From the NCBI GenBank assembly GCA_965224515.1, contig OZ245051.1, forward strand, positions 2,046,001-2,110,000: a stretch of DNA of 64,000 bases, written 5' to 3'. Both the position numbers and the translations under genes were made by a program. The notes below the pieces were generated by a model. The model saw only the letters and a program-made list of their open reading frames with translations. It was not told where the DNA came from and did no database searches. The stretch is from Sedimenticola_A sp040506425 (GTDB lineage: Bacteria > Pseudomonadota > Gammaproteobacteria > Chromatiales > Chromatiaceae). Of this stretch, positions 16,342 to 25,935 are shown in pieces. Each line of letters starts with the position of its first letter. The first letter of the stretch is position 1.

Positions 16342-19300
16342 TCACACTCTGCTGGCAAGCATATCTGCCAGCTGTTCTGTCAGGGTGTCAGCGTCAATAG
16401 GCCGCCCGTAGAGATACCCCTGGCCAATAAGGTAGCCCTGGCGTTGCAGTACGTGCATCTCATCCTCGGTCTCCACCCCCTCAGCAATGATCTGGTAACC
16501 CAGGTTTGTACCCAGGGCGTTAACGGCTGAAACGATGGCGGCGTTGTCGCTGTCGGTATGAAGGTCATGAACAAAGCTCTGATCCACCTTCAGGGTATCA
16601 ATGGGTATGCTTTTGAGTTGACCAAGGGAGGTCTGCCCGGTGCCGAAGTCGTCTATGGCAATTCGTACACCGATCTCCCGAAGCTTTTTCAATAACGATA
16701 TGGTCTGTGCCGGCTGGCGCATGATGTAGTTTTCACAGATCTCAAGCTCCAGTGATTCGCCACTCAGGCCGTTTTCTTCAAGCACCTCGGTTATGGTATC
16801 GAGAAAGCTCTCACTCTCCAGCTGTCGGCCAGCCACGTTCACCGCGACCAGGGGCAGATTCAGTTCCTGTTCCCTCCAACGCTTCAGCTGTCTGCAGGCG
16901 GTGGCCAGAACGAACTGATCAATCTGCAACAGCAGGCCGGACTCTTCGGCTACTGATATGAACCTGGCAGGTGTTACCAGGCCCTGTTCCGGATGCTGCC
17001 AGCGCACCAGTGCCTCGACGCCCACGCAGCGACCCGTGCTGAGCTCGAACTGGGGCTGGTAGTGAACCACAAACTCTTCCTCCTCAATCGCCTTGTGAAG
17101 CTCGCCCTCGAGGTTGAAACGGTCGATGGTGTTCTGGCTCATGGAGCGGTTGAAGAAGTGGTAGGTGTTTCGGCCGGCCTCTTTTGACTGGTACATGGCG
17201 AGGTCGGCATTCTTAAGCAGGGTAGTGGCATCAGTTCCGTCGGTGGGGTAGAGGCTGATGCCGATGCTGGCGCCAATGTAGAGAGATGTTCCATCAACAG
17301 TGAAGGGTTCAGTCATGGCGTGGATGATCTTCTTTGCGATGCGGGAGGTGTCCTGATCGCCCGTCACGCCTTCCAGAATGGTGACGAATTCATCCCCTCC
17401 CAACCTGGCAACCGTGTCACTGGCCCTGACGCATTGAGTCAGGCGTTGAGCCACACTCTGCAGAAGAGTATCGCCTGCCGGGTGCCCCAGGGTGTCATTG
17501 ACGTGCTTGAATCTGTCGAGATCCATGAACAGCACGGCCATCTCCCGCTTCTCACGCTTGCATACGGTTATGGAGTGATCGAGGCGTGCCGTAAACAGCA
17601 GCCTGTTGGGGAGCCCTGTAAGCGTGTCGTGATGGGCCATGTGTTCCAGCTTGTTTTGGGACTCCTTGAGCGTGGTGATATCTGCAAAGACACCGACGTA
17701 ATTGGTGATTTCGTCCTTGTTATTGCGCACCTCGCTTATGGTCAGCCACTCCGGGTAGAGTTCACCGGATTTTCTGCGGTTTGATATCTCCCCCTGCCAG
17801 CGTCCCACGCTATTCAGTGACTTCCACATCTGCTTGTAGAAGTTCTCATTCTCACGGCCGGAACTGAGCAGGCCGGGGCTTGTGCCGACGGCTTCCTCTT
17901 CTGAGTAACCCGTGATGTCGGTAAACGCCCTGTTTACTGCAATGATATTGATCCGGGCATCGGTGATCATCACGCCTTCTATGGTGCTTTCGTAGACCGC
18001 CATGGCCAAACGGTGCTCTTCTTCCGCTGCCTGCCGTTCGGTGATGTCCGAGAAAGTGGCCTGAAATCGCAATGGGAAACCCTCGTCACCCAGGGTCGCC
18101 TCACCCAGTTGGTGAATGAAACGTATTGATCCATCGGGCAGTACAATGCGGTGTTCTATATCCAGCGGTTCGCCCTTCAGGGCACTGTCAATGGCGGCCT
18201 GGACCTCTTCCCTGTCGTCAGGGTGAAGTGAGCTCATGAGGTCATCAAAGGCGTAGAGGGGGCGATGTTCGATGCCCAGGATATCGTGAATGTCGCTGGA
18301 ACAGATCAGCTTGTCCCTGGTCATGTCCCAGTCCCAGTTACCCAGACGTGCGATGCGCTGGGCATTGCGAAGGCGCTCTTCGGATTCGCTCAAGGCCCTG
18401 GTTCTCTCTGTGACCAGGTCCATCAGATGTGTCTGGTACTGCTTTAACTCCTCATATGCCTCGGCGAGTTCGCCCTGGGACTGCCGGTTGATATCAGTGG
18501 TGATGCCAAGGGTCAGAAGGGTTACCGATGCGACAGAAAGAAATCCATGGAGTTGGATCAGGTTGAGTGTCATGTCACCTTCACCGAACGGGCCAACGCC
18601 CATGGTGGCGGATGTTACGGAAAACAGCGTGATGATCAAGGTACTCAGTGCGGCACCGCTCTGGCGAAAGTGCAGTGCAATCCATATGGCCGGCGGCAGT
18701 ACCGTGTAGGCGAGTTGGTGGGAAATATCATGACCAAACCCCTCCAGGAATACCCCCCATGAGATCAGCGTTACCATCGCTACGGCCAGCCAACCCCAGG
18801 TGCGCGCTCTCTCTCCGGCATCACTCCAGTGAGAACTGGAGAGCAGCATCAGGAGAGGGGCAAACAGCAGTACACCCATGCCGTCCCCAATCCACCAGAT
18901 GGAGGCGGCTTTTACGACGGCTGCCGTGGGGATAACGCCGGTTATCCACAGGCCGCTGACACCGATGGCGGCGCTCAAGGTGGTGGTTAGCGTAACCGGT
19001 ATCAGCAGAAACCAGAGAAGGTCTGACAGTTTCCTGAACTGGAAATCAAACTTGGTGTGGAGGGTCAGCAGGTAGTAGGCGCAGACCGCCGGAAGGGGAT
19101 TGCCCAGGGCGGTAAAGAAGGCGAAACCCAGGGGGGCGGGTGAGATGGCGTTGGCGATAAAGGCACCGGCGACAAGCCCGGGCCAGGCGGTGTAGCCGAA
19201 GCGGAAAATCACTGCCAGGGCAAGGCCGGTTGGTGGCCAGACCAGGGTGATACTCTGTTCCACAACGGCAAACATCAGTCCCAGTTGTGCTACAGCGACA

Positions 19301-19344
19301 TAGGCGATCGCGATCAGCAGGTTGAGGACGATGTTTCGCTTCAC
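16342..19344 (-). CDS. MASE1-PAS-PAS-GGDEF-EAL membrane signalling protein
   Basis: The protein has 1000 residues from a GTG start. Residues 1-290 form an eight-helix MASE1 membrane sensor. Two PAS regions span about 325-560. A GGDEF domain with intact GGDEF at about 649 follows, then an EAL domain (from about 745, EAL at 777) that keeps the metal and catalytic residues in DDFGTG, KVDQSF and AEGVET. Both c-di-GMP synthesis and hydrolysis are possible. With intact EAL motifs, phosphodiesterase activity modulated by PAS and MASE1 signals is likely. It converges with the LysR gene, six bases apart. Confidence 0.9.
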   Translation of the reverse strand: MKRNIVLNLLIAIAYVAVAQLGLMFAVVEQSITLVWPPTGLALAVIFRFGYTAWPGLVAGAFIANAISPAPLGFAFFTALGNPLPAVCAYYLLTLHTKFDFQFRKLSDLLWFLLIPVTLTTTLSAAIGVSGLWITGVIPTAAVVKAASIWWIGDGMGVLLFAPLLMLLSSSHWSDAGERARTWGWLAVAMVTLISWGVFLEGFGHDISHQLAYTVLPPAIWIALHFRQSGAALSTLIITLFSVTSATMGVGPFGEGDMTLNLIQLHGFLSVASVTLLTLGITTDINRQSQGELAEAYEELKQYQTHLMDLVTERTRALSESEERLRNAQRIARLGNWDWDMTRDKLICSSDIHDILGIEHRPLYAFDDLMSSLHPDDREEVQAAIDSALKGEPLDIEHRIVLPDGSIRFIHQLGEATLGDEGFPLRFQATFSDITERQAAEEEHRLAMAVYESTIEGVMITDARINIIAVNRAFTDITGYSEEEAVGTSPGLLSSGRENENFYKQMWKSLNSVGRWQGEISNRRKSGELYPEWLTISEVRNNKDEITNYVGVFADITTLKESQNKLEHMAHHDTLTGLPNRLLFTARLDHSITVCKREKREMAVLFMDLDRFKHVNDTLGHPAGDTLLQSVAQRLTQCVRASDTVARLGGDEFVTILEGVTGDQDTSRIAKKIIHAMTEPFTVDGTSLYIGASIGISLYPTDGTDATTLLKNADLAMYQSKEAGRNTYHFFNRSMSQNTIDRFNLEGELHKAIEEEEFVVHYQPQFELSTGRCVGVEALVRWQHPEQGLVTPARFISVAEESGLLLQIDQFVLATACRQLKRWREQELNLPLVAVNVAGRQLESESFLDTITEVLEENGLSGESLELEICENYIMRQPAQTISLLKKLREIGVRIAIDDFGTGQTSLGQLKSIPIDTLKVDQSFVHDLHTDSDNAAIVSAVNALGTNLGYQIIAEGVETEDEMHVLQRQGYLIGQGYLYGRPIDADTLTEQLADMLASRV

Positions 19345-19411
19345 TGGAAGTCCGTTGGGTTATTTATTATTTCCTTATAGAAGCTAAGTTCATAGGTTGG
19401 ATCTTGTCAAT

Positions 19412-20248
19412 TTATCCCATGGAAGATTGCGCGGACTCCCAGGCGATGATGGCACGCTTCCGGTCACTGCCCCAGTGATAGTCTCCGATTATGCCGCTGC
19501 CACGGATCACGCGGTGACAGGGTATGAGATAGGCGAGGCGGTTCTTCGCGACAGCACTACCCACAGCACGGGCGGCCCGGTGGGAACCGATATGTTCCGC
19601 AATATCGCCATAGGTCATGGCGCAGCCAGGTGGGATTCTCAGCAGGGCCTCCCAGACCTTGATCTGGAAGTTGGTGCCTCGAACCAGAAGTCTGAGCCCC
19701 CTGTTTCTCTCTACTTCAAATGAAAAGATCTGTTGAACAAGGCCTGACAATGCGGGGGTGGCGTCATGGATGACAGTGTTGGGCCAGAGCCTTTGCAGCT
19801 GCTCAAGGGCCGCTGCCTGTCCTGCCATGGTGGTGAAGGCGAGGTGGCAGATGCCCCGCGGGGTGGTGGCTACCAGGCACGGGCCAAAAGGTGTCTGGTG
19901 GAAGCCGTACTGAATATCCAGGCCTTCGCCCTTCAGCTTGTATTCACCCGGGGTGATCGCCTCGATATTCACCATCTGGTCATGCAGGCGACTTGGGCTG
20001 GAGAGCCCTGCTTCCAGTGAGGCAGTTAATACACTCTGTGAGTCGTCGAGCAGCTTCTTTGCGTGGTCTACGGTCAGGTACTGGAGGAACTGCTTGGGAC
20101 TGACTCCGGCCCAGCGGGTAAACATACGCTGGGTATGATAGGGGCTGAGGCCGAGAAAACGGGCGATATCGGCAAGTTCAGGCTGCTGGTCGGCGTGTTG
20201 CGTGATCCAGTGGATGGCCTGCTCGATGCGTTGGTAGTCTGAAGACAT
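19412..20248 (-). CDS. Ada-like AraC/methylated-DNA cysteine methyltransferase
   Basis: The 278-residue protein has an AraC-type helix-turn-helix region at residues 1-95, then an O6-alkylguanine methyltransferase domain with the acceptor site PCHRV near residue 245. The N-terminal zinc domain of E. coli Ada (phosphotriester repair) is absent, so methylphosphotriester sensing is unlikely. This two-domain form is common in bacteria and may repair O6-methylguanine and regulate alkylation responses. Confidence 0.85.
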   Translation of the reverse strand: MSSDYQRIEQAIHWITQHADQQPELADIARFLGLSPYHTQRMFTRWAGVSPKQFLQYLTVDHAKKLLDDSQSVLTASLEAGLSSPSRLHDQMVNIEAITPGEYKLKGEGLDIQYGFHQTPFGPCLVATTPRGICHLAFTTMAGQAAALEQLQRLWPNTVIHDATPALSGLVQQIFSFEVERNRGLRLLVRGTNFQIKVWEALLRIPPGCAMTYGDIAEHIGSHRAARAVGSAVAKNRLAYLIPCHRVIRGSGIIGDYHWGSDRKRAIIAWESAQSSMG

Positions 20249-20320
20249 GGTTGGCGCCCGGGTGTTGTCCTGTTATTGAGAGTAACACCCAGCCGGGAGA
20301 TGGCCACCCGATTGTTGCGC

Positions 20321-21505
20321 TTAATCCACGGTTACCTTCACCCCGGAGGCGGCCCTGGAGGCCTTTGCCCTGGCACTGGTGATATCCCTCTCTCTGGCCA
20401 GAGCCACACCCATGCGGCGCTGCCCCTTGACCTCGGGTTTACCGAACAGCCTGATCTGTGTGTCTGCTTCTGAGAGTGCTTGCGCCAGGTTGCCGTAACG
20501 GACCTGGGCAGAGTCACCCTCCACCAGGATCACGGCTGAAGCGGAAGGGCCATGCTGAACGATGTTGGGTATGGGCAGACCCAGGATGGCCCTGGCGTGG
20601 AGGGCGAACTGGGACAGATCCTGGGAGATCATGGTTACCATGCCGGTGTCGTGGGGGCGGGGGGATACCTCGCTGAAGTAGACGTCGTCCCCCTTGATGA
20701 ACAATTCAACGCCGAAGATGCCCCTGCCGCCCAGGGCAGCGGTCACCTTTTCTGCTACCTGTTTCGATTTTTCCAGGGCCGCATCGCTCATGGGCTGTGG
20801 CTGCCAGGACTCCTGGTAATCCCCTCCCTCCTGGCGATGGCCGATGGGTTGGCAGAAACTGGTACCGTCGCGGTGGCGGATGGTGAGCAGGGTGATTTCG
20901 TAGTCAAAATCAACGAAGCCTTCGATGATTACCCGGCCGGCCCCGGTGCGGCCGCCCTCCTGGGCGTAGTTCCAGGCGCTGTCGATATCCGCTTCGCTCT
21001 TGACCAGGCTTTGGCCCTTGCCCGAGGAGCTCATGATCGGCTTGATGACGCAGGGTATGCCGATCTCGCTGATCGCCTCCTGGAACTCCTCCCGGGTATC
21101 GGCAAAGCGGTAGCCCGAGGTGGGGATGGCGAGCTCCTCTGCGGCCAGCTTTCGTATCCCTTCGCGGTTCATGGTCAGTTGTGCGGCCCTGGCGGTTGGC
21201 ACCACGTTGAAACCCTCGTTCTCCAGAGCTACCAGGGTGTCGGTGGCAATGGCCTCGATCTCCGGCACGATGTAGTCGGGTTTCTCCAGTTCGATCACCC
21301 GGCGCAGTTCGGCTCCATCAAGCATTGAGAAGCTGTATGAGCGGTCCGCCACCTGCATGGCTGGAGCGTGTTCATACCTGTCGCAGGCGATAACCTCGAC
21401 GCCCAGCCGCTGGAGTTCAATGACAACCTCTTTACCCAGTTCACCAGAACCACAGAGCAGTACTTTAGTCGCGGTGGATGAGAATGGGGTTCCGATGGTC
21501 GGCAT
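20321..21505 (-). CDS. purT: Formate-dependent phosphoribosylglycinamide formyltransferase PurT
   Basis: The 394-residue ATP-grasp enzyme matches PurT throughout: an N-terminal Rossmann-like domain (KVLLCGSGELGKEVVIELQ), the ATP-grasp centre (CVIKPIMSSSGKGQS), and EVSPRPHDTGMVT near the active site. It makes formyl-GAR from GAR, formate and ATP in purine synthesis without folate. It stands alone, with an 83-base gap to the next gene on the same strand. Confidence 0.95.
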   Translation of the reverse strand: MPTIGTPFSSTATKVLLCGSGELGKEVVIELQRLGVEVIACDRYEHAPAMQVADRSYSFSMLDGAELRRVIELEKPDYIVPEIEAIATDTLVALENEGFNVVPTARAAQLTMNREGIRKLAAEELAIPTSGYRFADTREEFQEAISEIGIPCVIKPIMSSSGKGQSLVKSEADIDSAWNYAQEGGRTGAGRVIIEGFVDFDYEITLLTIRHRDGTSFCQPIGHRQEGGDYQESWQPQPMSDAALEKSKQVAEKVTAALGGRGIFGVELFIKGDDVYFSEVSPRPHDTGMVTMISQDLSQFALHARAILGLPIPNIVQHGPSASAVILVEGDSAQVRYGNLAQALSEADTQIRLFGKPEVKGQRRMGVALARERDITSARAKASRAASGVKVTVD

Positions 21506-21588
21506 GGGTCTCTCCTGAGGTGTTTTTTGATTGCGGGAGTTTGCTGTGAACGGCGGGGAAAATCAAACCCAGGGGGAGGTTGCCCCGC

Positions 21589-22488
21589 TTACAGGGAGAG
21601 CCCGAGTTCTTCGGGGAGCTCAAATACTTTCTCCTGCTGGCTGATAGGGCAGGTGAAAGCCAGGTGGCAGGCGGTCAGCTGCAGGTCCTCGCTGTCACTG
21701 TCGTCACCGTAGAGCCGGTCACCCACGACGGGGAATCCGATGCCGCAGAGATGACGACGGACCTGGTGCTTGCGGCCGGTTTCGATTGAGACTTCGAGCA
21801 GAGACCTTTTGGTCCAGGCCGAGTAGGTGATGAGCTTTGCATGAGAGCGTGCCGGCTTGCCGTCCAGCTCCGTCTCTATGACCTGGGGTGATTCCAGGCC
21901 AGGGAAATGTCCGTGCACGATCACCTGGTAGTGCTTGGTGACTGCGCGCTCCTGAAACAGTTTCGACAGAGCCTGTGCGGCACTCTTCCTGTGGGCGATC
22001 AGGATCAAACCCGATGCGGCCCGGTCCAGCCTGTGGACGATAAAGGCGTTGCGCTGGGGGGTAAGGTGCTGTTCAGCCCAGCGGTTAATGGTGCAGTGGT
22101 CGCTCCACTTCGAACCCTGGGATAACATGCCGTAGGGTTTGTACCAGACCGAGTAGGCCTCTTCGTCCGCGATCAACCGGGCCTCTGGCGGCATGGTTTC
22201 AAGGATCTTCTCGTCGTAATAGAGGTGCAGTTTGTCCCCGGCCTTCATCGCTTTGGAGTGACGGCGCAGTCGTTGGGTGTGCTTGCCGCTGGTCAGCCAG
22301 ACCGCTCCCTTCTGCATGGCGGACTTGATACGCTGTTTTGTGAGTCCGGATGTCTCCGCCAGCAGGTCCACGGCGTTATCGTCGCCCTGGGTGATATCGA
22401 TGTGACATTCAAAGTGTTGAGTGGACAAGTCGGTCTCTTCAAGGGTGTGGATGGCTTCTGCCGCATTATACCTGTATTGCGGCCTCAT
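21589..22488 (-). CDS. RluA-family pseudouridine synthase
   Basis: The 299-residue protein has an S4-like N-terminal region (about 35-85) and a catalytic domain with the family motif HRLDRAASGL carrying the active-site Asp, plus GRKHQVRRHL. Substrate RNA (rRNA or tRNA) cannot be assigned. The start is uncertain: the ATG at 22488 has no ribosome binding site, and the family-like part begins about 20 residues later. Confidence 0.8.
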   Translation of the reverse strand: MRPQYRYNAAEAIHTLEETDLSTQHFECHIDITQGDDNAVDLLAETSGLTKQRIKSAMQKGAVWLTSGKHTQRLRRHSKAMKAGDKLHLYYDEKILETMPPEARLIADEEAYSVWYKPYGMLSQGSKWSDHCTINRWAEQHLTPQRNAFIVHRLDRAASGLILIAHRKSAAQALSKLFQERAVTKHYQVIVHGHFPGLESPQVIETELDGKPARSHAKLITYSAWTKRSLLEVSIETGRKHQVRRHLCGIGFPVVGDRLYGDDSDSEDLQLTACHLAFTCPISQQEKVFELPEELGLSL

Positions 22489-22576
22489 CCGGGGATGGTT
22501 TGACCAGGGTCAAGGTGCAGCTTTCCGGGGAGGGTACCTTTGATCCCTGGTTCAACTGAAAGTACCGGTTACAACG

Positions 22577-22963
22577 ATGAGTATGAAATTTAAGAGTCTC
22601 GCCTGCCTGATGCTGCTACTGCCCGCACTATCTTCTGCCGGCTTTGAAGAGGCGGAGAAGGCAAACCGGACGGGAGACCGGGTGACTGCATTTGCCGAGT
22701 ACAAGGCGGCTGCCCTTGAAGGGGACATCCGTGCCTTCGGCAAGCTGGGAGGTCTCTACCTCTTCGGGGTGGGGACAGACAGGGATTACGCCAAGGCGTT
22801 CGTCTGGTTTGGCCTGGGCGACCTTTCTGGTGACCGTTACGCCAAGGGGTACCGGGATGCCGCTGCTGGGGAGCTGGCACCGGAAGAGCTGAAAGCAGCC
22901 GAGGAGATGCTGAACGAGTACCGTGAAAAGTTCGGCCTGGATAAGGAGCCCGCAGACCGCTAG
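22577..22963 (+). CDS. Secreted Sel1-repeat small protein
   Basis: This small protein (128 residues) has a signal peptide ending near LSSA. The mature part contains about two Sel1/TPR-like helical repeats, including the typical GDIRAFGKLGGLYLFGVGTDRDYAKAF-type pattern split across 50-80. Sel1 proteins are scaffolds, and no function can be given. Two start codons six bases apart (22577 and 22583) are possible. Confidence 0.65.
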   Translation: MSMKFKSLACLMLLLPALSSAGFEEAEKANRTGDRVTAFAEYKAAALEGDIRAFGKLGGLYLFGVGTDRDYAKAFVWFGLGDLSGDRYAKGYRDAAAGELAPEELKAAEEMLNEYREKFGLDKEPADR

Positions 22964-22986
22964 GTCAGTGCTCTGACAACGCTTTC

Positions 22987-23352
22987 TCAGGATTCCCCGT
23001 GGGCCTGGTCGGATTCGCCCCACTGACTCAATGCGCCTCCGGCAGAACTCAGTATCAGTGCGCCAGCTATGGATAGCAGAACAGTGCTGTCGAGTATGCC
23101 CATAAAGATCCATAGCGCCAGGGTGAGAATTGATATCAGTGCGCCCACCACCGCACCATGGTGCAGTCCACGTTTTTTTGCGATATGGCCTGCCAGATAA
23201 CCTGGAAAGAAGGGCATGACAAAGAAGAATACCGTGAACACCATGGAGTGCCACTGGGATGCGGTGTGCTGGTACTGGGGGGAGAGAAAGAGCCAGATCA
23301 GCCAGAGTACGGGGTAAGAGGCGAGGCCAAGGAGTACTGCTTTCCAGTTCAT
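22987..23352 (-). CDS. Small integral membrane protein, unknown function
   Basis: The 121-residue protein has four predicted membrane helices (about 5-22, 38-58, 68-86 and 90-106) and a hydrophilic tail. The loop GHIAKKRGLHHGAVVGAL resembles a re-entrant feature seen in small TIGR04086-like membrane proteins, but I do not claim membership. It converges with the Sel1 gene. Confidence 0.6.
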   Translation of the reverse strand: MNWKAVLLGLASYPVLWLIWLFLSPQYQHTASQWHSMVFTVFFFVMPFFPGYLAGHIAKKRGLHHGAVVGALISILTLALWIFMGILDSTVLLSIAGALILSSAGGALSQWGESDQAHGES

Positions 23353-23422
23353 ATTCGTTCGGTCTGTGAGAGCGTTAACGGAGGTGGTTGATTATACCCC
23401 AAGAGACAGGGGACTCTTTGAT

Positions 23423-23968
23423 CTAACCATTTGACAGGATGCAGGGAGTGAGCTGCTCCTGGTGATTGGCCCCGTCACTATCCAGGTAGAGCATTCCGTC
23501 AGTGACGGTGACAGACCACTCCAACGAGCGCTTGAGATTACCGCTCAGCGAATCAAGAAGCTCGTCTGACAGGGGTATGATGGTGAGGTTGGTCAGAACT
23601 GTAAGCCGATCAAGGTTTGCCTGCAGCCACCGCTCCCGGCGTTTGCCATAGAGAAAAAGGGTAACTTCCCCGGCCCGCTTACAGGCTGTTTCAAGTCTCT
23701 CGGGAGATGGCTGTCCCACCTCGATCCATCGGCTCATCTTCTCCCCTGGGCGCTGCAGCCATATATCAGGTGTCTCTCCTTCACAAATCCCCTTGGTGAA
23801 TGCCAGCTCCTCTTCGTAGCAGAGTGCGTAAGCGAGCAGGCGGGCAACCAGCCGTTGCCTGGTTTCGGATGGGTGACATGCCAGGGTGAGGTCGAACTGC
23901 TGGTAGCAGTCCCGGTCGACGTCGGAGAGGTGGAGCCTGGCTTTGTAGATGGTGCTTTTATCGGCCAT
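23423..23968 (-). CDS. yaeQ: YaeQ family protein
   Basis: The 181-residue protein matches YaeQ, a conserved gammaproteobacterial family with a PD-(D/E)xK nuclease-like fold. Visible family segments are KARLHLSDVDRDCYQ, PDIWLQRPGEKMSRWIEVGQP and LFLYGKRRERWL. Its ATG directly follows the stop codon of the upstream DUF3549 gene, so the two are translated as a pair. Molecular function is not settled. Confidence 0.88.
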   Translation of the reverse strand: MADKSTIYKARLHLSDVDRDCYQQFDLTLACHPSETRQRLVARLLAYALCYEEELAFTKGICEGETPDIWLQRPGEKMSRWIEVGQPSPERLETACKRAGEVTLFLYGKRRERWLQANLDRLTVLTNLTIIPLSDELLDSLSGNLKRSLEWSVTVTDGMLYLDSDGANHQEQLTPCILSNG

Positions 23969-25036
23969 CTACTGGCCCTGGATACGCTGAAACAGCGCTC
24001 CAATGGCCTGGCTCAGGCGCTCGGAACGTTCTGGATCACGCAGTGCGCCGAGAAGGGGGGCGCGCATGCCGGGCAGGAACAGCAGGTCGCTGAGGCACTG
24101 GTTGAAGAACTCCTGTCCTTCGCTGTTTTCCGCCAGCCGCTCAAGATAGCGCCTGCGTATCTCTTCATCATGCAGGCTCTCCCAGGCGCGCCCGCTGATG
24201 GCGGCGAGCAGTTCAACCTTGGTGGCACAGTCGTGATCCAGGGCAGTGATCATCAACTCCCTTTGCAGGTTTCGGGACTTGGAACAGGCTACGGCGCGGA
24301 TGCAGGCGGCGACCAGCATCACGTCTGGCTCCGGCTTTGACAGTTGTAAATGCATACGGTCCAGCAGGGCCTGGGTGATGGCCATGGAGAGTGGCTCGTT
24401 TTCCAGGCAGTGGCAGAGGGCTTCCAGGGGGCGGTCGGGCAGTTGGGGTATCGCCTCCACCAGGATCTTCTCCATTTCGCTCTCGCCCTGGAGCGAGGCG
24501 ACTTCTGCAATACCCTGGTAGCCGACAAAGGACCACTGGTCCCAACCGAGCTCACCGCTGAAATACTGTTTTGCATGTTCGAAATACTGGGATGGAGACT
24601 GCTTCAGCTGACGTGTGGCCTGTGCATGAAATACCGCCATCCGGTCATCCCTGGGTTTGAAGGTATAGGGATTGTCTTTCAGTACCGCATCCAGCTGCTC
24701 GCCGCTTTCGGCGGCCTGCAGGTTTTCTCCAACCCGCTCCACCAGTCGGTGCATGAAGTCATCCCGGGCTGCCTGCAGCAGCTTGCCCTGCTCATCCAGG
24801 GGGAAACGCAGAAACCAGATGAAAGGTTCAATCTCGCGTTTATTGTCCTGGAACAGCAGGGCGAACCACGCCTGCTGCTGCATTGGGTAGGGGTAGGGGA
24901 GTTCAGTTCTCTCAAACTGCAGGAACTGTTCGCGGGAGACCCTGGTGATTCTCCGGCCCATGTCGAAAATGCGCAGACGGGCGCCAGTGGCTTCCAGGAA
25001 TTCCGTGATGGTGCTGATGGGGTTTGTTTCGGTCAT
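23969..25036 (-). CDS. DUF3549 family protein
   Basis: The soluble protein (355 residues) has the N-terminal pattern of DUF3549 (ISTITEFLEATGARLRIFDMGRRITRV) and a helical repeat-like C-terminal half. The family is found in gammaproteobacteria, commonly near yaeQ, and its function is unknown. It is the middle gene of a probable ycgN-DUF3549-yaeQ operon, with a 20-base gap upstream and none downstream. Confidence 0.85.
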   Translation of the reverse strand: MTETNPISTITEFLEATGARLRIFDMGRRITRVSREQFLQFERTELPYPYPMQQQAWFALLFQDNKREIEPFIWFLRFPLDEQGKLLQAARDDFMHRLVERVGENLQAAESGEQLDAVLKDNPYTFKPRDDRMAVFHAQATRQLKQSPSQYFEHAKQYFSGELGWDQWSFVGYQGIAEVASLQGESEMEKILVEAIPQLPDRPLEALCHCLENEPLSMAITQALLDRMHLQLSKPEPDVMLVAACIRAVACSKSRNLQRELMITALDHDCATKVELLAAISGRAWESLHDEEIRRRYLERLAENSEGQEFFNQCLSDLLFLPGMRAPLLGALRDPERSERLSQAIGALFQRIQGQ

Positions 25037-25056
25037 TCTGCTGTTCAGTCGTGTGA

Positions 25057-25500
25057 TTATCTGATCCAGTCGATCATGTGGTGTTCAAGGTCATCCACTT
25101 CAAGTTCGCTGATCACCAGCCCGCAGACAGAGTTTCCAGAATCGAAAACGCTCTGCTGTTCGCCCGAGACAAGCGGGTGCCACACGGGCAGAGGCCTGCC
25201 CTCGGCAAGCAGCCGGTAGGCGCAGGTTTCGGGAAGCCAGTAGGGATCTTCGAGCACCGCTGTGGTCACTGTGACACAGTCCGGGACATTGGTGGATCGG
25301 TTGGGGTAGTCCGTGCAGCGGCAGCTCTCCTGGTCCAGGTAGCGGCAGCATACATTGGTGAATACGATCTCCCGGGTGTCCACATCCTCGAACCGGTGCA
25401 GGCAGCACTTGGCGCAGCTGTCGCACAGCGCCTCCCACTCAGCGGGACTCAACTCTTTAAGAGGCTTGGTGATCCAGAAATCGGGAGAAAGTTGGGACAT
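25057..25500 (-). CDS. ycgN: UPF0260/YcgN cysteine-cluster protein
   Basis: The 147-residue protein is rich in cysteines near its N-terminus (CDSCAKCCLHRF, CCRYLDQESCRC), typical of the UPF0260 branch of the CxxCxxCC zinc/iron-cluster families. Length and conserved end (WIEW-like DWIR) fit YcgN. It is likely a metal-binding protein, with no known reaction. It heads the operon with DUF3549 and yaeQ. Confidence 0.85.
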   Translation of the reverse strand: MSQLSPDFWITKPLKELSPAEWEALCDSCAKCCLHRFEDVDTREIVFTNVCCRYLDQESCRCTDYPNRSTNVPDCVTVTTAVLEDPYWLPETCAYRLLAEGRPLPVWHPLVSGEQQSVFDSGNSVCGLVISELEVDDLEHHMIDWIR

Positions 25501-25935
25501 CGGCTAACCTTGGCGAAAACGCTATTTTAGCTGTTTTGCAAGTGGAAATCCTGAATAACAGGGGGCTGTGCGTGTTAATGGCACTGGGAATATTGGGCGG
25601 TTCCAATGGCCGGTGGTTGTGTATCAAGTCGAAAAAAGCTGTGATTTAAAGAGTTTTATATGCACAGAGTGGAAGAACCCTTTTTTGAATGGGCAGATTA
25701 TTAGACTGAAACCAATTGATAATCGGCCTGTAACAGTTAACCTGTTGATATGTATACCGAAATAAGATTTGTATAAAAAATGGTCAATCTAAGGGTGGCT
25801 GAGCATCTGTAAGGGCTGATCACCCGTTTCAGCAGTTTTTCCACATTGTTATCCACAGGATATGTGGAAAAAAACCTAACCGTTGGTCAGCGTTGAAAAA
25901 AATAAATTCTGGCCGCATTCAAGCCGGTTTCCCGG
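25501..25935. other. AT-rich intergenic region
   Basis: About 435 bases without a convincing gene. Short open frames here lack ribosome binding sites and family signals. The stretch 25620-25800 is strongly AT-rich. The notable content is the DnaA-box-like cluster annotated separately at 25836-25872. Confidence 0.55.
25836..25872. promoter_or_regulatory. Cluster of three DnaA-box-like 9-mers in an inverted repeat
   Basis: TTTTCCACA (25837-25845), the consensus box TTATCCACA (25849-25857) and the inverted TGTGGAAAA (25863-25871) lie within 37 bases. The outer two are arms of a perfect 11-bp inverted repeat (TTTTTCCACAT/ATGTGGAAAAA). No dnaA, dnaN, gidA or rpmH is nearby, so this is not an obvious oriC. 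It could be an accessory DnaA-binding site or a hairpin. Confidence 0.45.

Noticed and set aside
25501..25935. Possible replication origin
   Set aside because: DnaA-like boxes are present, but no dnaA, dnaN, mnmG/gidA, rpmH or par genes flank it and no tandem AT-rich 13-mers are evident. Kept only as an accessory-site candidate.
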